Below, piece after piece: positions 9,038 to 18,558 of a stretch of 64,000 bases of DNA; within the stretch, counting starts at the first letter, position 1; every line of letters begins with the position of its first letter. Below the pieces are notes generated by a model. That model saw only the letters and a program-made list of their open reading frames with translations. It was not told the origin of the DNA and ran no database searches. Both the position numbers and the translations under genes were made by a program. The DNA is taken from positions 2,169,225 through 2,233,224 of the forward strand of contig CP054185.1 in the NCBI GenBank assembly GCA_015180985.1, in the 5' to 3' direction. This DNA comes from Flammeovirgaceae bacterium (GTDB lineage: Bacteria; Bacteroidota; Bacteroidia; Cytophagales; Cyclobacteriaceae).

Positions 9038-11419
9038 ATGCGAGTTACTTTAACGTTGATTATGCTGGTGCTCAGCATGGTCATTGCTTATAGCCAGGAC
9101 AAGGCCACACTGAGTGGTTACTTAAAGGATGCATCGGATGGTGAAGCGCTTATCGGGGCTACTGTCTTCGTTCCTTCGCTCAATACCGGCATAACCACCA
9201 ATTCGTACGGATTTTATTCAATTACACTCACCAAAGGCACGTACGAGGTTGTGTTTTCTTATATCGGGTATGCTAAAGAATCCCGAACGGTGGATCTGCA
9301 GCAAAACGTGCGGCTGGATATCGAACTGAAATCACAGAGCAGTCAACTGCAGGAGGTGATTATTTCGGGGGCAGCGGAGAAATCTGCGGTGCAGTCGGTT
9401 GAGATGAGCGTGAATAAAGTTGACATTACCACCATCAGTAAAATTCCGGCCTTTCTGGGCGAGGTGGATGTTATAAAAAGTTTACAGCAGTTGCCGGGTG
9501 TGGCTACCGTAGGGGAGGGTGCATCAGGTTTTAATGTGCGTGGCGGAAATGTGGGACAGAACCTCGTGTTGCTGGATGAAGCGGTTGTGTACAACTCGGC
9601 TCACTTACTGGGTTTCTTTTCGGTGTTTAACCCCGATGCGGTAATGGATGTAAAACTTTTTAAGGGCGCCATACCGGCACCGTATGGCGGACGCATTGCG
9701 TCATTACTGGATGTCCGGATGAAAGAAGGGAACAATAAAGAATATGAAGTAAATGGCGGCATTGGCACCATCTTTAGTCGGTTGGCATTTGAAGGACCAG
9801 TACGCGAGGGTAAGGGCTCATTTATCGTGGCGGGTCGCAGATCATACATCGATATTTTAGCCCGGCCGTTTGTTGATGTGCTGCAGGATGGCGCCAAACT
9901 TAACTTTTACGACTTGACCGGTAAAGCCAACTTTAACATTAACAGCCGTAACCGGTTGTTTCTATCGGGTTACACCGGCCGCGATGTATTTTTCTTTGAT
10001 GCCAACCAGGGCTTTTCGTGGGGCAACAACACGGCTACGCTGCGCTGGAACTCCATTATCAACGACCGCCTGTTTGCGAACTTTTCCGGCATTTTCAGTA
10101 AATACGATTATGCCCTGCGCTTCGGTGAGGATGATCGGGATTATTTCAGATGGAATTCTTCCATCACAAACTTCACGTTTAAGCCGGCATTCAGTTACTT
10201 CATCAGCAGTAACAACGAATTAGCCTTCGGGGCTGAGGGTAATTACTACTCGTTTCAACCGGCCAACGCTTTGGGTGCATCCGGTGGTGAGGTGATTGAC
10301 ATCAGTCTTTCAAGAAAATATAACTTGGAAGCGGCTGTTTATATCAGCAACAACCAGCGCATTAACGAAACCTTTTCTGTAGAGTACGGTATCCGGTATT
10401 CACATTTTTGGGCTTTCGGACCCGGCAATCAATTCATTTATAACGACACCACAGCGGGGGTGCGCAGAACTGTTGTAAGCAGCAGAGCCTTTAGCCGTGG
10501 TGAGGTGATGACGGAATACGGAAATTTTGAACCGCGTGTGTCGGTGAAGGCGCAACTTACACCGTCCAGTTCCATTAAGGCGAGCTACATCCGAATGGCA
10601 CAGTACCTTCACCTGATTTCAAATACCACTGCGTCCAATCCGTTGGATGTGTGGACACCCAGTTCGAACAACATTAAGCCTGAATTGGGTGATCAGTACA
10701 CGGTGGGTTATTTCCGTGACATCGGCAAAAAGCAGGTTTATGAGTTTTCGGCAGAAGCCTATTACCGGTTAGCCAAAAACCAAATCGATTACATTGACGG
10801 GGCCGACTTGCTGATTAATGAATTTTTGGAGGGCGACCTGTTAACCGGAAAGGGCCGTGCTTATGGAATGGAATTGTATTTACAAAAGAAAACAGGTCGG
10901 TTTAATGGTTGGGTAGCGTATACCCTGGCGCGAACCGAATTGCAGGTAGAGGGTATTAATCGGGGCAAGTGGTATCCTACGCGGTTCGATCAAACGCATA
11001 ACCTTAAAGTCACCGGATTTTATGAGGTAAACAAGCGGCTTTCGTTGTCTGCCAATTTCACCTTGCTTTCAGGAACGCCCACCACCTTCCCTAACTCACG
11101 ATATGTTATTCAGGGTATTCTGATTCCTTACAATGAAACCGACTCCCGTAACAATTTCAGAATACCCGCTTTCCACCGCCTTGATATTTCTGCCCGGCTG
11201 CAGGGCCGCACAGTAAAGAAAAACGGTAAGGTCAGAAAGAATACTGATTACTGGGTGTTTGGCTTGTATAATGTTTACGCCCGTAAAAATCCTTTCTCCA
11301 TTTATTTCGCACAGGCCGATGATCGCACAGCGCCCGGTCAGGCCATAAACAGTCAGGCAACCCAACTGGCTATTATTGGCACTGTTATCCCTTCCATATC
11401 ATATAACTTTAACTTTTAG
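9038..11419 (+). CDS. TonB-dependent outer-membrane receptor with CarboxypepD_reg domain
   Basis: 793 aa. The ATG at 9038 starts a signal peptide (MRVTLTLIMLVLSMVIAYSQ); the upstream TTG is not needed. The order is a carboxypeptidase-regulatory-like beta domain at about 22-105 (GYLKDASDGEALIGATV), a plug domain at about 115-220 (LPGVATVGEGASGFNVRGG), then a 22-strand-type barrel to the C-terminus, which ends in an aromatic residue (YNFNF) as outer-membrane barrels do. It imports a ligand across the outer membrane with TonB energy. The next gene, 4 nt downstream, is a DUF4249 lipoprotein, a pairing recurrent in Bacteroidota. No substrate-specific enzymes are nearby; siderophore, peptide or other small ligands are all possible. 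Confidence 0.93.
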   Translation: MRVTLTLIMLVLSMVIAYSQDKATLSGYLKDASDGEALIGATVFVPSLNTGITTNSYGFYSITLTKGTYEVVFSYIGYAKESRTVDLQQNVRLDIELKSQSSQLQEVIISGAAEKSAVQSVEMSVNKVDITTISKIPAFLGEVDVIKSLQQLPGVATVGEGASGFNVRGGNVGQNLVLLDEAVVYNSAHLLGFFSVFNPDAVMDVKLFKGAIPAPYGGRIASLLDVRMKEGNNKEYEVNGGIGTIFSRLAFEGPVREGKGSFIVAGRRSYIDILARPFVDVLQDGAKLNFYDLTGKANFNINSRNRLFLSGYTGRDVFFFDANQGFSWGNNTATLRWNSIINDRLFANFSGIFSKYDYALRFGEDDRDYFRWNSSITNFTFKPAFSYFISSNNELAFGAEGNYYSFQPANALGASGGEVIDISLSRKYNLEAAVYISNNQRINETFSVEYGIRYSHFWAFGPGNQFIYNDTTAGVRRTVVSSRAFSRGEVMTEYGNFEPRVSVKAQLTPSSSIKASYIRMAQYLHLISNTTASNPLDVWTPSSNNIKPELGDQYTVGYFRDIGKKQVYEFSAEAYYRLAKNQIDYIDGADLLINEFLEGDLLTGKGRAYGMELYLQKKTGRFNGWVAYTLARTELQVEGINRGKWYPTRFDQTHNLKVTGFYEVNKRLSLSANFTLLSGTPTTFPNSRYVIQGILIPYNETDSRNNFRIPAFHRLDISARLQGRTVKKNGKVRKNTDYWVFGLYNVYARKNPFSIYFAQADDRTAPGQAINSQATQLAIIGTVIPSISYNFNF

Positions 11420-11423
11420 CAGG

Positions 11424-12359
11424 ATGAAAGCCGTAACGAAAATAGCATTGCTAGCTGCTGCTGCGATTTACTGGGCGTGCGAAACCGTGGTTTTCCCGGA
11501 TCTGAATCCAGCCACACCAGTTTTGGTTGTCGATGCCTGGATTACCAACAAGGCGGAATCCCAGCTTATTAAACTAACTAAAACCCAACCGTATTTTGAA
11601 AACACCCTGCCGCCCGGTGTAAGCGGAGCACAGGTGGAAATTGAAGATAATGAAGGAAACCTTTTTGTATTTGAGGAGAGCGACACACTGGCCGGGCTGT
11701 ATGTTTGGACACCCGGCTCCGGTGAAGTGTTTGGTGAAACCGGGCGCACCTACACCTTGCGCATCACGGCCGAAGGCGAGACGTATACATCTATTACCCG
11801 GATGGGGCGCGTGCCGCCCGTTGATAGCATTACGTTTCGGAAAGAACCCGGCAATCAATTTGTGACTGATTTATACCTGGCCGAGTTTTGGGCAACTGAT
11901 CCGCTTGAGTCGGGAGATACTTACTGGATTAAAACCTATAAGAACTCAACGTTGCTGAACAAACCTTCTGAACTTAACCTGGCCTATGATGCTGGTTTTT
12001 CAAAAGGGGGGAATTTCAGCGGGTTGGTTTTTATTGCTCCTATCCGTACAGGCATTAATCCTTTCGACCAGGATGAAAAAGGTTCTATTTTATCTCCGTA
12101 TGTGGTTGGCGATTCACTTTATGTTGAAATTCATTCCTTGTCGGAGGCTTCCTTCGATTTTCTTAACCAGGTAGCGTTGCAAACCGACCGGCCCGGTGGT
12201 TTTGCAGAATTGTTTGCAACTCCGCTGGCCAATGTTTCAACCAATATTAATAATGTCAATCCTACCGGTATGAAGGCCGTGGGATTTTTTAATGTTGCGG
12301 CCGTATCGGGGTTGGGAAGAAAGTTTGCCAGCCTGGACGATGTAACCGACCCAGATTAG
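11424..12359 (+). CDS. DUF4249 domain lipoprotein paired with the TonB receptor
   Basis: 311 aa from the ATG at 11424, 4 nt after the receptor stop; longer in-frame starts overlap the receptor gene and are rejected. The N-terminus is a lipoprotein signal (MKAVTKIALLAAAAIYWAC) with the Cys at residue 19. The body has the DUF4249 pattern: an early PVLVVDAWITN segment, a GAQVEIEDNEGN carrier-like strand, and repeated beta-sandwich segments (TYTLRITAEGETYTS). DUF4249 proteins are thought to be surface lipoproteins acting with a TonB receptor, analogous to SusD but unrelated in sequence; this role is inferred from neighbourhood. Co-transcribed with the receptor. Confidence 0.87.
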   Translation: MKAVTKIALLAAAAIYWACETVVFPDLNPATPVLVVDAWITNKAESQLIKLTKTQPYFENTLPPGVSGAQVEIEDNEGNLFVFEESDTLAGLYVWTPGSGEVFGETGRTYTLRITAEGETYTSITRMGRVPPVDSITFRKEPGNQFVTDLYLAEFWATDPLESGDTYWIKTYKNSTLLNKPSELNLAYDAGFSKGGNFSGLVFIAPIRTGINPFDQDEKGSILSPYVVGDSLYVEIHSLSEASFDFLNQVALQTDRPGGFAELFATPLANVSTNINNVNPTGMKAVGFFNVAAVSGLGRKFASLDDVTDPD

Positions 12360-12445
12360 ATTCAAGAAATTATTAACACCGCCACGTCTGAAGCCTCTGC
12401 ATTTTTAAATTCCTTATCTTTCGACAACACAACCATCGGTTGATT

Positions 12446-14545
12446 ATGGATGAATTGGAAAGTGTGACGAAGAAGGGTATTTCAAAAAGAGCTGGTATTG
12501 AGCAGGCTGTTTTGTGTAAAGCTTACGAACTGATGTGTACGGCCAGGCGCATGGCCGATTTGTACGATGAAAACCGGGAGGTTTGCAGTAAGTATGTGCA
12601 TAGCACGTCACGGGGGCACGAAGCCATTCAGTTGGCAGCCGGGTTGCAACTTAAGCCGTGGGACTATGCCTCGTTGTATTACCGCGATGAATCGATGCTA
12701 TTAGGCATGGGGTTGGAACCTTACGACCTGATGCTTCAATTAATGGCCAAACGCGATGATCCGTTTTCGGGCGGGCGCACATACTACGGCCATCCATCGC
12801 TTAAACGGGACGGTTATCCAACTATTCCACACCAAAGTTCAGCCACCGGCATGCAGGCCATTCCGGCAACGGGCATGGCACACGGTATTGCCTACCTCGA
12901 ATCGCAAGGATTGCTCAAAGGAAAAAATAAGCCGGTCGTATTGTGTTCATTAGGCGATGGGTCGGTAACAGAAGGTGAGGTAGCCGAGGCTTTTCAAATG
13001 GCCGTGCTTAAGAAGTTGCCAATTATTTACCTGGTACAGGACAACGACTGGGGTATTTCAGCTACCGGGTCTGAAATGCGTGCCATGGATGCGTACGACT
13101 ATGCCGCAGGATTTAAAGGCATGGAACGGGTGCGAACAGATGGTTCCGATTTTGTCAACTCATACGAAGTTCTTGAAGAGGCCATTCAGTTTGTAAGAAC
13201 AACACGTGCACCTATTCTTATTCATGCCAAATGCCCGCTGCTGGGGCATCATACCTCGGGCGTTCGTAAGGAATGGTATCGCGGTGACGACCTTGCTGTT
13301 CATCAGCAGGAAGATCCGTTGGTGAAACTCCATCAATATCTTATCGAGCAGGGCGTTTCTGAAAAAGAGTTGAATGCCCTAAAGAAACGAGCTGCCCTTA
13401 AGGCTGAAAGTGACTATGCGAAAGCGTTGGCTGCGACTGATCCGGATCCGGAAGATTTCAATACGCATGAGTTTGCGCCTACACCCATAATTGAGGAAAG
13501 AGGCACCCGTAAACCAAAGGGCTCAGAAAAAGTTGTGATGGTGGATGCAGCCCTGCATGCGGTAGATGAAATTTTGAAAAAACACCCCGAAGCGTTGTTC
13601 TATGGGCAGGATGTGGGGCGCAGGCTTGGCGGTGTTTTTCGTGAAGCCGCCACGCTTGCACAAAAGTATGGCGATGAACGGGTGTTTAACACACCCATCC
13701 AGGAGGCCTATATTGTCGGTTCAACAGCCGGCATGTCGGCCGTGGGGGCAAAGCCAATTGTTGAAATTCAGTTTGCCGATTACATCTGGCCGGGTATCAA
13801 CCAGTTGGTTGAAGAACTTTCAAAAAGTTGTTACCTGTCAAAAGGCAAGTTCCCGGTGCAGGCGTTGATACGGGTGCCCATTGGTGCCTACGGAGGCGGG
13901 GGGCCGTACCACTCCGGTAGTGTTGAATCTGCATTACTTACTATCCGTGGTATTAAGGTGGTATACCCAAGCAACGCGGCCGATATGAAAGGACTTCTAA
14001 AAGCCTCGTTTTATGACCCGAATCCGGTTGTATTGCTTGAACATAAGGGACTGTATTGGAGTAAGGTGGCCGGCACAGCCGATGCAAGAACGGTTGAGCC
14101 GGATGAAGACTACATTATTCCTCTTGGTAAAGCCAATTCCGTGCTAAAAGCCGATAATCAAAAAATCAAATCGGGCGAAACGGTTGTTGTTATTACCTAT
14201 GGCATGGGCGTTTACTGGGCCGGGCAGGCTGCCAGGAATTTTGACGGGCAGGTTGAGATAATTGATTTACGGACCCTCAATCCACTTGATTGGCAAGCCG
14301 TTGTTTCATCGGTAAAAATACATGGTCGTGTTCTGGTGTTAACAGAAGAACCGCTATTAAATTCCTTTGCCGAATCGCTTGCCGGCAGAATTCAAAAGGA
14401 ATGTTTTCAATACCTTGATGCCCCGGTATGGACGCTGGGTGCAGCAAACCTTCCTGCCGTGCCGCTTAATGTTGAACTGGAAAAGATGATGCTGCCCAGC
14501 GTAGATAAAGTACAGGCGGCCCTGCGCGATTTAATAGCCTATTGA
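12446..14545 (+). CDS. 2-oxoacid dehydrogenase E1, fused alpha and beta subunits
   Basis: 699 aa with both E1 subunits in one chain. The alpha part (about 1-340) binds thiamine diphosphate: GDGSVTEG near residue 170 with the paired NDWGIS. The beta part starts near 360 (VVMVDAALHAVDEILKKHPE) and includes GQDVGRRLGG, TPIQEAYIVG and the transketolase C-terminal domain near 580-699 (EIIDLRTLNPLDW). It performs oxidative decarboxylation of a 2-oxoacid and acyl transfer to lipoyl-E2. The alpha part resembles branched-chain 2-oxoisovalerate dehydrogenase, but pyruvate or other acids cannot be excluded. No E2 or E3 gene is adjacent. ATG 12446 is chosen over TTG 12440. The convergent TamL-like gene ends 3 nt away. 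Confidence 0.9.
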   Translation: MDELESVTKKGISKRAGIEQAVLCKAYELMCTARRMADLYDENREVCSKYVHSTSRGHEAIQLAAGLQLKPWDYASLYYRDESMLLGMGLEPYDLMLQLMAKRDDPFSGGRTYYGHPSLKRDGYPTIPHQSSATGMQAIPATGMAHGIAYLESQGLLKGKNKPVVLCSLGDGSVTEGEVAEAFQMAVLKKLPIIYLVQDNDWGISATGSEMRAMDAYDYAAGFKGMERVRTDGSDFVNSYEVLEEAIQFVRTTRAPILIHAKCPLLGHHTSGVRKEWYRGDDLAVHQQEDPLVKLHQYLIEQGVSEKELNALKKRAALKAESDYAKALAATDPDPEDFNTHEFAPTPIIEERGTRKPKGSEKVVMVDAALHAVDEILKKHPEALFYGQDVGRRLGGVFREAATLAQKYGDERVFNTPIQEAYIVGSTAGMSAVGAKPIVEIQFADYIWPGINQLVEELSKSCYLSKGKFPVQALIRVPIGAYGGGGPYHSGSVESALLTIRGIKVVYPSNAADMKGLLKASFYDPNPVVLLEHKGLYWSKVAGTADARTVEPDEDYIIPLGKANSVLKADNQKIKSGETVVVITYGMGVYWAGQAARNFDGQVEIIDLRTLNPLDWQAVVSSVKIHGRVLVLTEEPLLNSFAESLAGRIQKECFQYLDAPVWTLGAANLPAVPLNVELEKMMLPSVDKVQAALRDLIAY

Positions 14546-14548
14546 AAC

Positions 14549-17026
14549 CTAGAATGGAAAGCCGACCCCAATATTGTAAATGACGGGTTCGCGGTTAATA
14601 CCAAACGGCCCGAGGAATTTGATTTTGTTGAGTACAAAACGGTCGCCTTCCGGGCGGGCCGGGTCATACACTTTCATCCCGACATCAAACCGAAGGATGA
14701 GGAATGAAAAGTTAAAGCGGAAACCAAAACCGGTACCTATGCCGAACTCTTTATAAAATTCAGTGAGTTTAAATTGTGAATTCCCGTTTTCAACTACGTT
14801 ATCATTTTCATCAAGTTTAACGCGGGGTTTAAAAGTCCATACGTTGCCTATATCAAAAAATATGGCGCCTTCAAAAAATCCAAATAATTTCCTTCGCAAC
14901 TCTACGCTGTTTTCCAGCAGGATTTCTCCGGGAACTTCAAACCGGTAACTATACAAGCCGTCTTTTTCCGGGTTGGTGCTTTCATCGGGCCGGTAGCTAC
15001 CGGGCCCGAGCCTTCGTGGGCGCCAGGCCCGTACACTGTTACTTCCACCGGCAAAGAAATATTTTTCGTATGGCAATGCCTGATTATCTCCATATGAATA
15101 ACCCACTCCGGCATTAAACCGGAAAGCCAGGGTTGTGTTTTTATTTATAATGGTAATCCGTCTGATGTCGGCATTAAACCGGAGGTATCGAAAAGTTTGA
15201 AGGTTACGGTTTTCAATAACCGGAAAGGTATAAAGGCCTTGAAAAGTACCACCGCTTTCAACGGCCCACCGGAAATAAATTGAATTTTCTTCCAGGTTGC
15301 CGTAGTTGTTGTGATTCCACGACATGGCAAATCCGGTACTGCTTACAAATGACGGATCAAAACTAAACTTTAGGGTGTTGCCCTGGTAGACGAACAGGCT
15401 GTCCAGCAGGTTGTCAAAATCGGGCCTTAGTTTTGAGTTGATGATGCTGAGGCTGGCAAAGGTGAAGTCGAACCTGCGGATGCGGGAATTGTCCCAACTA
15501 TAGGTGTAGGTAAAAGAGGTGTTCGATCGCTGGTATTCAGGGCGGTCGGTATAATTAAAACCGAGTTGGGCCTTGGTGCGGGGGTTCAGTTTACCGAACC
15601 GGTACCGGGTTTCTTCCCGGAGCGGAATAAGAAATTGTGGAAAGGTAATGGAAGCATTAATGCCGGCATCAACGCTTTGATACACGCTGCCCAGTTCGGT
15701 GGCCGCAGCAACACCCTCATAGCCGATGCGGCCGTTCATTTCGAAATTTTCCAATCCCCTGAAAATGTTTCGCTTTTTGAAATTCAGGTTATAGTAAGGT
15801 CCCGGAAATCCTTGTGTAACACTAAGGCCTACCTCGTGCGACCACTGATACCTATCGAAGGTACTGGTAAAAATATTGGCGATAAACTGCCCGCCTGTAG
15901 TATCGAAATTTATATTAACAAATTTAAAGACATCCAGATTGGCCAGTTGTCGCTGTGTGTTGAAGGTATTGGTGCGGCTATAAGGTTTGCCTGGTTCAAT
16001 GAAAATACGCTGACTGAGAATTTTAATGTTATAGGAATTTTCGTAGCTGTTAAATCGGATGTTGCGAAAGGTTAGTTGCTTGCGGTTCATGCCGGGCACG
16101 GTAATGCCTGCATCGGTTGTAAAGTTAATTTCGGTGATATAGAATTTGCGGTGGTAGCCTCGTTTGGCCGGATCTTTTATACTTATTTTAACAATTATCC
16201 TGCGGTCCGGTAAGGAGGCGGTATCTACTTCATAAAGAATATATTGCCTGCTGAAATCATAGTACCCCTGGTCCTTCATCAACAGGTCAATGCGTTCACG
16301 TTCTTTGGTAAAATTTTCCTGGTTGTAACGCTCGCCTTTAACCAGGTAACTGTTGATGGAGTGTTTTCTCAGTAACTCCAGGATGGCCGTATCCCGTGCA
16401 TCAAATAAAATACTATCAATAACATAAGCTTTACCGGGGTTGGCGCGGTAGCGGATGTTGATACCGTTTTTTAACTGAAAGCCGAGCGGGGTTGCTTTTT
16501 CGGTTTCATACCGAACCACGTTATTAAAATAGCCGTTGGTAAACAGGTAGTCTTTAATCCGGTCTACGGCAAGATTTACTTTTGAAGTATCAAAAATGCT
16601 GAGTGGTTCGCCCCACTGCATAAACAGATTGCCGTTTTGCAGTCGGTCGTTGTATTTTTCAATTTTTTGCTGTTTGCGAAACTGCAGGTTGTTGATTCGT
16701 TTAAGCTTCGTTGTCCGGGCGATTTTAGTATCGAACTTTTTATTTTTTTTTTCTATTTTCTTTTCAAATTTTTCCGGTTTGAAATTACGCTTACCGGTGT
16801 AATACATCGACACCAGCAGGTGCATTGGCATAAAGAGAAGTTTCCGGTTGGTTTCAATGCCGGTAAGTTCTTCCAGCTTCGATCTGTTAATGTTTTTTGG
16901 TGCGGTTACCTTCTGTTTGTACAACAGCCGTTCGCCTTCTTTCAGATGCCGGGTACCCAAACAGCTTTGCAGCAGGATGGTGAAGAGAATAAAAAAATAT
17001 TTACTTTTCTTGCGGTTCAAAATCAT
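14549..17026 (-). CDS. TamL-like BamA/TamA-family outer-membrane lipoprotein
   Basis: 825 aa from the ATG at 17026. The start is fixed by a lipoprotein signal (MILNRKKSKYFFILFTILLQSC, Cys at residue 22). Lipidated TamA homologues (TamL) are typical of Bacteroidota and work with TamB in envelope assembly. After the anchor come a charged Lys-rich stretch (about 75-130) and POTRA-like repeats (about 150-380; YVIDSILFDARDTAILE). The rest is an Omp85 barrel with the conserved lid-lock region seen as FFAGGSNSVRAWRPRRLGPG (VRGW-like RAW), closing on a terminal Phe (GVGFPF). No tamB is in the window. Its start codon is only 6 nt from the divergent start of the RNA methyltransferase. Confidence 0.88.
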   Translation of the reverse strand: MILNRKKSKYFFILFTILLQSCLGTRHLKEGERLLYKQKVTAPKNINRSKLEELTGIETNRKLLFMPMHLLVSMYYTGKRNFKPEKFEKKIEKKNKKFDTKIARTTKLKRINNLQFRKQQKIEKYNDRLQNGNLFMQWGEPLSIFDTSKVNLAVDRIKDYLFTNGYFNNVVRYETEKATPLGFQLKNGINIRYRANPGKAYVIDSILFDARDTAILELLRKHSINSYLVKGERYNQENFTKERERIDLLMKDQGYYDFSRQYILYEVDTASLPDRRIIVKISIKDPAKRGYHRKFYITEINFTTDAGITVPGMNRKQLTFRNIRFNSYENSYNIKILSQRIFIEPGKPYSRTNTFNTQRQLANLDVFKFVNINFDTTGGQFIANIFTSTFDRYQWSHEVGLSVTQGFPGPYYNLNFKKRNIFRGLENFEMNGRIGYEGVAAATELGSVYQSVDAGINASITFPQFLIPLREETRYRFGKLNPRTKAQLGFNYTDRPEYQRSNTSFTYTYSWDNSRIRRFDFTFASLSIINSKLRPDFDNLLDSLFVYQGNTLKFSFDPSFVSSTGFAMSWNHNNYGNLEENSIYFRWAVESGGTFQGLYTFPVIENRNLQTFRYLRFNADIRRITIINKNTTLAFRFNAGVGYSYGDNQALPYEKYFFAGGSNSVRAWRPRRLGPGSYRPDESTNPEKDGLYSYRFEVPGEILLENSVELRRKLFGFFEGAIFFDIGNVWTFKPRVKLDENDNVVENGNSQFKLTEFYKEFGIGTGFGFRFNFSFLILRFDVGMKVYDPARPEGDRFVLNKIKFLGPFGINREPVIYNIGVGFPF

Positions 17027-17032
17027 TAAACA

Positions 17033-17782
17033 ATGCTTTCCAGGGCCCGGATTAAGTTCATCAAATCCTTGCAATTAAAGAAATACCGAAAACAGGAACA
17101 ATGTTTTGTGGTAGAGGGGGCCAAGGGTGTGCAGGAAGTTTTGCTATCGGATTTTAAGGTAGAACTACTGTTGGCTACCCTGCAGTTTCTGGATGAAAAC
17201 CGGAAGCTTACCGCGGGTTTTACGGGCGAACTGCTGGAGGTTTCGGTTGATGATTTACAAGGCTTGGGCGAGTATAAAACCAACCACTTGGCCCTGGCGG
17301 TGGTACGCATGCGCGAAATGAAGGCGCCAATCCTTAAACAAGGCCGGTTTTACCTTGTACTCGATGATATTCGCGACCCGGGTAATCTTGGCACTATCCT
17401 CCGCATAGCCGATTGGTACGGAATTACCGACATCATAGCTTCATCTGAAACGGCCGAGGTGTACAACAGTAAAGTTATTGCGGCCAGCATGGGTTCGTTT
17501 ACACGGGTAACGGTGTTCTATACCAACCTGGTTGAGTACTTAAGGAAAGTGAATATGCCGGTGCTGGGTACTTTTTTAACTGGCGAAAATATACATCACA
17601 TCAGTAAGCTAAATGGCGGTTTTATTGTTATCGGCAACGAAGCCAATGGTATTTCAAAAGAAGTAGAGACGCTGGTAACCAGACGGATTACCATACCCCG
17701 CTGCGGCAAGGCTGAATCGCTCAATGCGGCAGTGGCAACGGCTGTAGTGTGCGATAACCTTGTGCGCCTGTCAGGGTATTAA
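17033..17782 (+). CDS. TrmH/SpoU-family RNA 2'-O-ribose methyltransferase
   Basis: 249 aa SPOUT enzyme that methylates a ribose 2'-OH in tRNA or rRNA using SAM. The N-terminal substrate-binding domain (about 1-90) starts in the family way: SRARIKFIKSLQLKKYR and then FVVEGAKGVQEVL. The catalytic knot follows: motif 1 LDDIRDPGNLGTILRIADW near residue 110, motif 2 IVIGNEANGIS near 200, motif 3 IPRCGKAESLNAAVA near 225. The target nucleotide cannot be assigned; RlmB-like or TrmH-like are both possible. Its stop overlaps the stop of the convergent YhhQ gene by 4 nt. Confidence 0.92.
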   Translation: MLSRARIKFIKSLQLKKYRKQEQCFVVEGAKGVQEVLLSDFKVELLLATLQFLDENRKLTAGFTGELLEVSVDDLQGLGEYKTNHLALAVVRMREMKAPILKQGRFYLVLDDIRDPGNLGTILRIADWYGITDIIASSETAEVYNSKVIAASMGSFTRVTVFYTNLVEYLRKVNMPVLGTFLTGENIHHISKLNGGFIVIGNEANGISKEVETLVTRRITIPRCGKAESLNAAVATAVVCDNLVRLSGY

Positions 17783-18558
17783 AAGAATCCTTCGCTTTTA
17801 CTTGCAGCTTCTTCCGATATTTTTTCGGCTTCTTCTTTGCCAAGGTACCGGTCAATAAAAAAATGCCCCAGGTAAACCAAAGGCGTCATTGCGATGGCAG
17901 CAACAAATTTGAAGATGTAGTTGATTATGCCTACCGATAGCACCTGCAGAACCGACCACTTGCCAAAAATGTAAAATGCAATAAATAACACCACAAAGCT
18001 ATCAATCAGTTGCGAGAAGAGAGTGGACCCGGTTGCCCGCAGCCAGATCATTTTGGAGCCGGTTAACCTGCGCAGGCGATGAAACACATACACATCCAAA
18101 AACTGCCCGATCAAAAAAGCAGTAAGCGACCCGATAATGATGCCAAGCCCCTGCCTGAAAATGGTGCCGAAGGCCAGGTTAATATCCAGTCCCTCTTCGG
18201 CATAGAGGTCGACCCAAAAAGTTGCAGGAGGCAACAGAGTGGCTGCGCCTATAATAAAAAAAGCAAAAGCAATAAAACCGGCTGTTAAAAAACTAATTCT
18301 GCGTACGCCTTCTTTTCCAAAATATTCGTTGATGATGTCGGTAGTGACAAACACAAACGGCCAGATAACCACCCCGGCTGTCAGGTTGAAATCCAGCGTA
18401 TAACCGAACAGGTTCAGGTTGGCCGGTTCCATGCCCAATGTTCGTTCCAGTGAAAAGATTTTTGTTCCCACCATTTCGGCAACCAGGGCGCAGGTCAGGA
18501 AGTATCCGGACAGCATGATGAATAGTCTGTTTTTCTTTTCGTTTATAGAAGTATTCAT
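17779..18558 (-). CDS. yhhQ: Queuosine precursor transporter, VUT family (YhhQ-like)
   Basis: 259-aa integral membrane protein with about six hydrophobic segments, matching the VUT/YhhQ family that imports queuosine precursors such as preQ0/preQ1. Family features are an early Glu/Lys-containing segment after the first helix (MVGTKIFSL), the motif FVTTDIINEYFGK near residue 88, and a long WLRATGSTLFSQLIDS segment near 180, all conserved in these transporters. The tail is charged and cytoplasmic. It overlaps the end of rnz by 4 nt (ATGA), so the pair is translationally coupled; a link to tRNA metabolism (tRNA 3' processing and tRNA modification) is plausible. Confidence 0.88.
   Translation of the reverse strand: MNTSINEKKNRLFIMLSGYFLTCALVAEMVGTKIFSLERTLGMEPANLNLFGYTLDFNLTAGVVIWPFVFVTTDIINEYFGKEGVRRISFLTAGFIAFAFFIIGAATLLPPATFWVDLYAEEGLDINLAFGTIFRQGLGIIIGSLTAFLIGQFLDVYVFHRLRRLTGSKMIWLRATGSTLFSQLIDSFVVLFIAFYIFGKWSVLQVLSVGIINYIFKFVAAIAMTPLVYLGHFFIDRYLGKEEAEKISEEAASKSEGFF

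Noticed and set aside
9038-12359. SusC/SusD polysaccharide utilisation pair
   Set aside because: The partner is DUF4249, not SusD, and no glycoside hydrolases are next to it.
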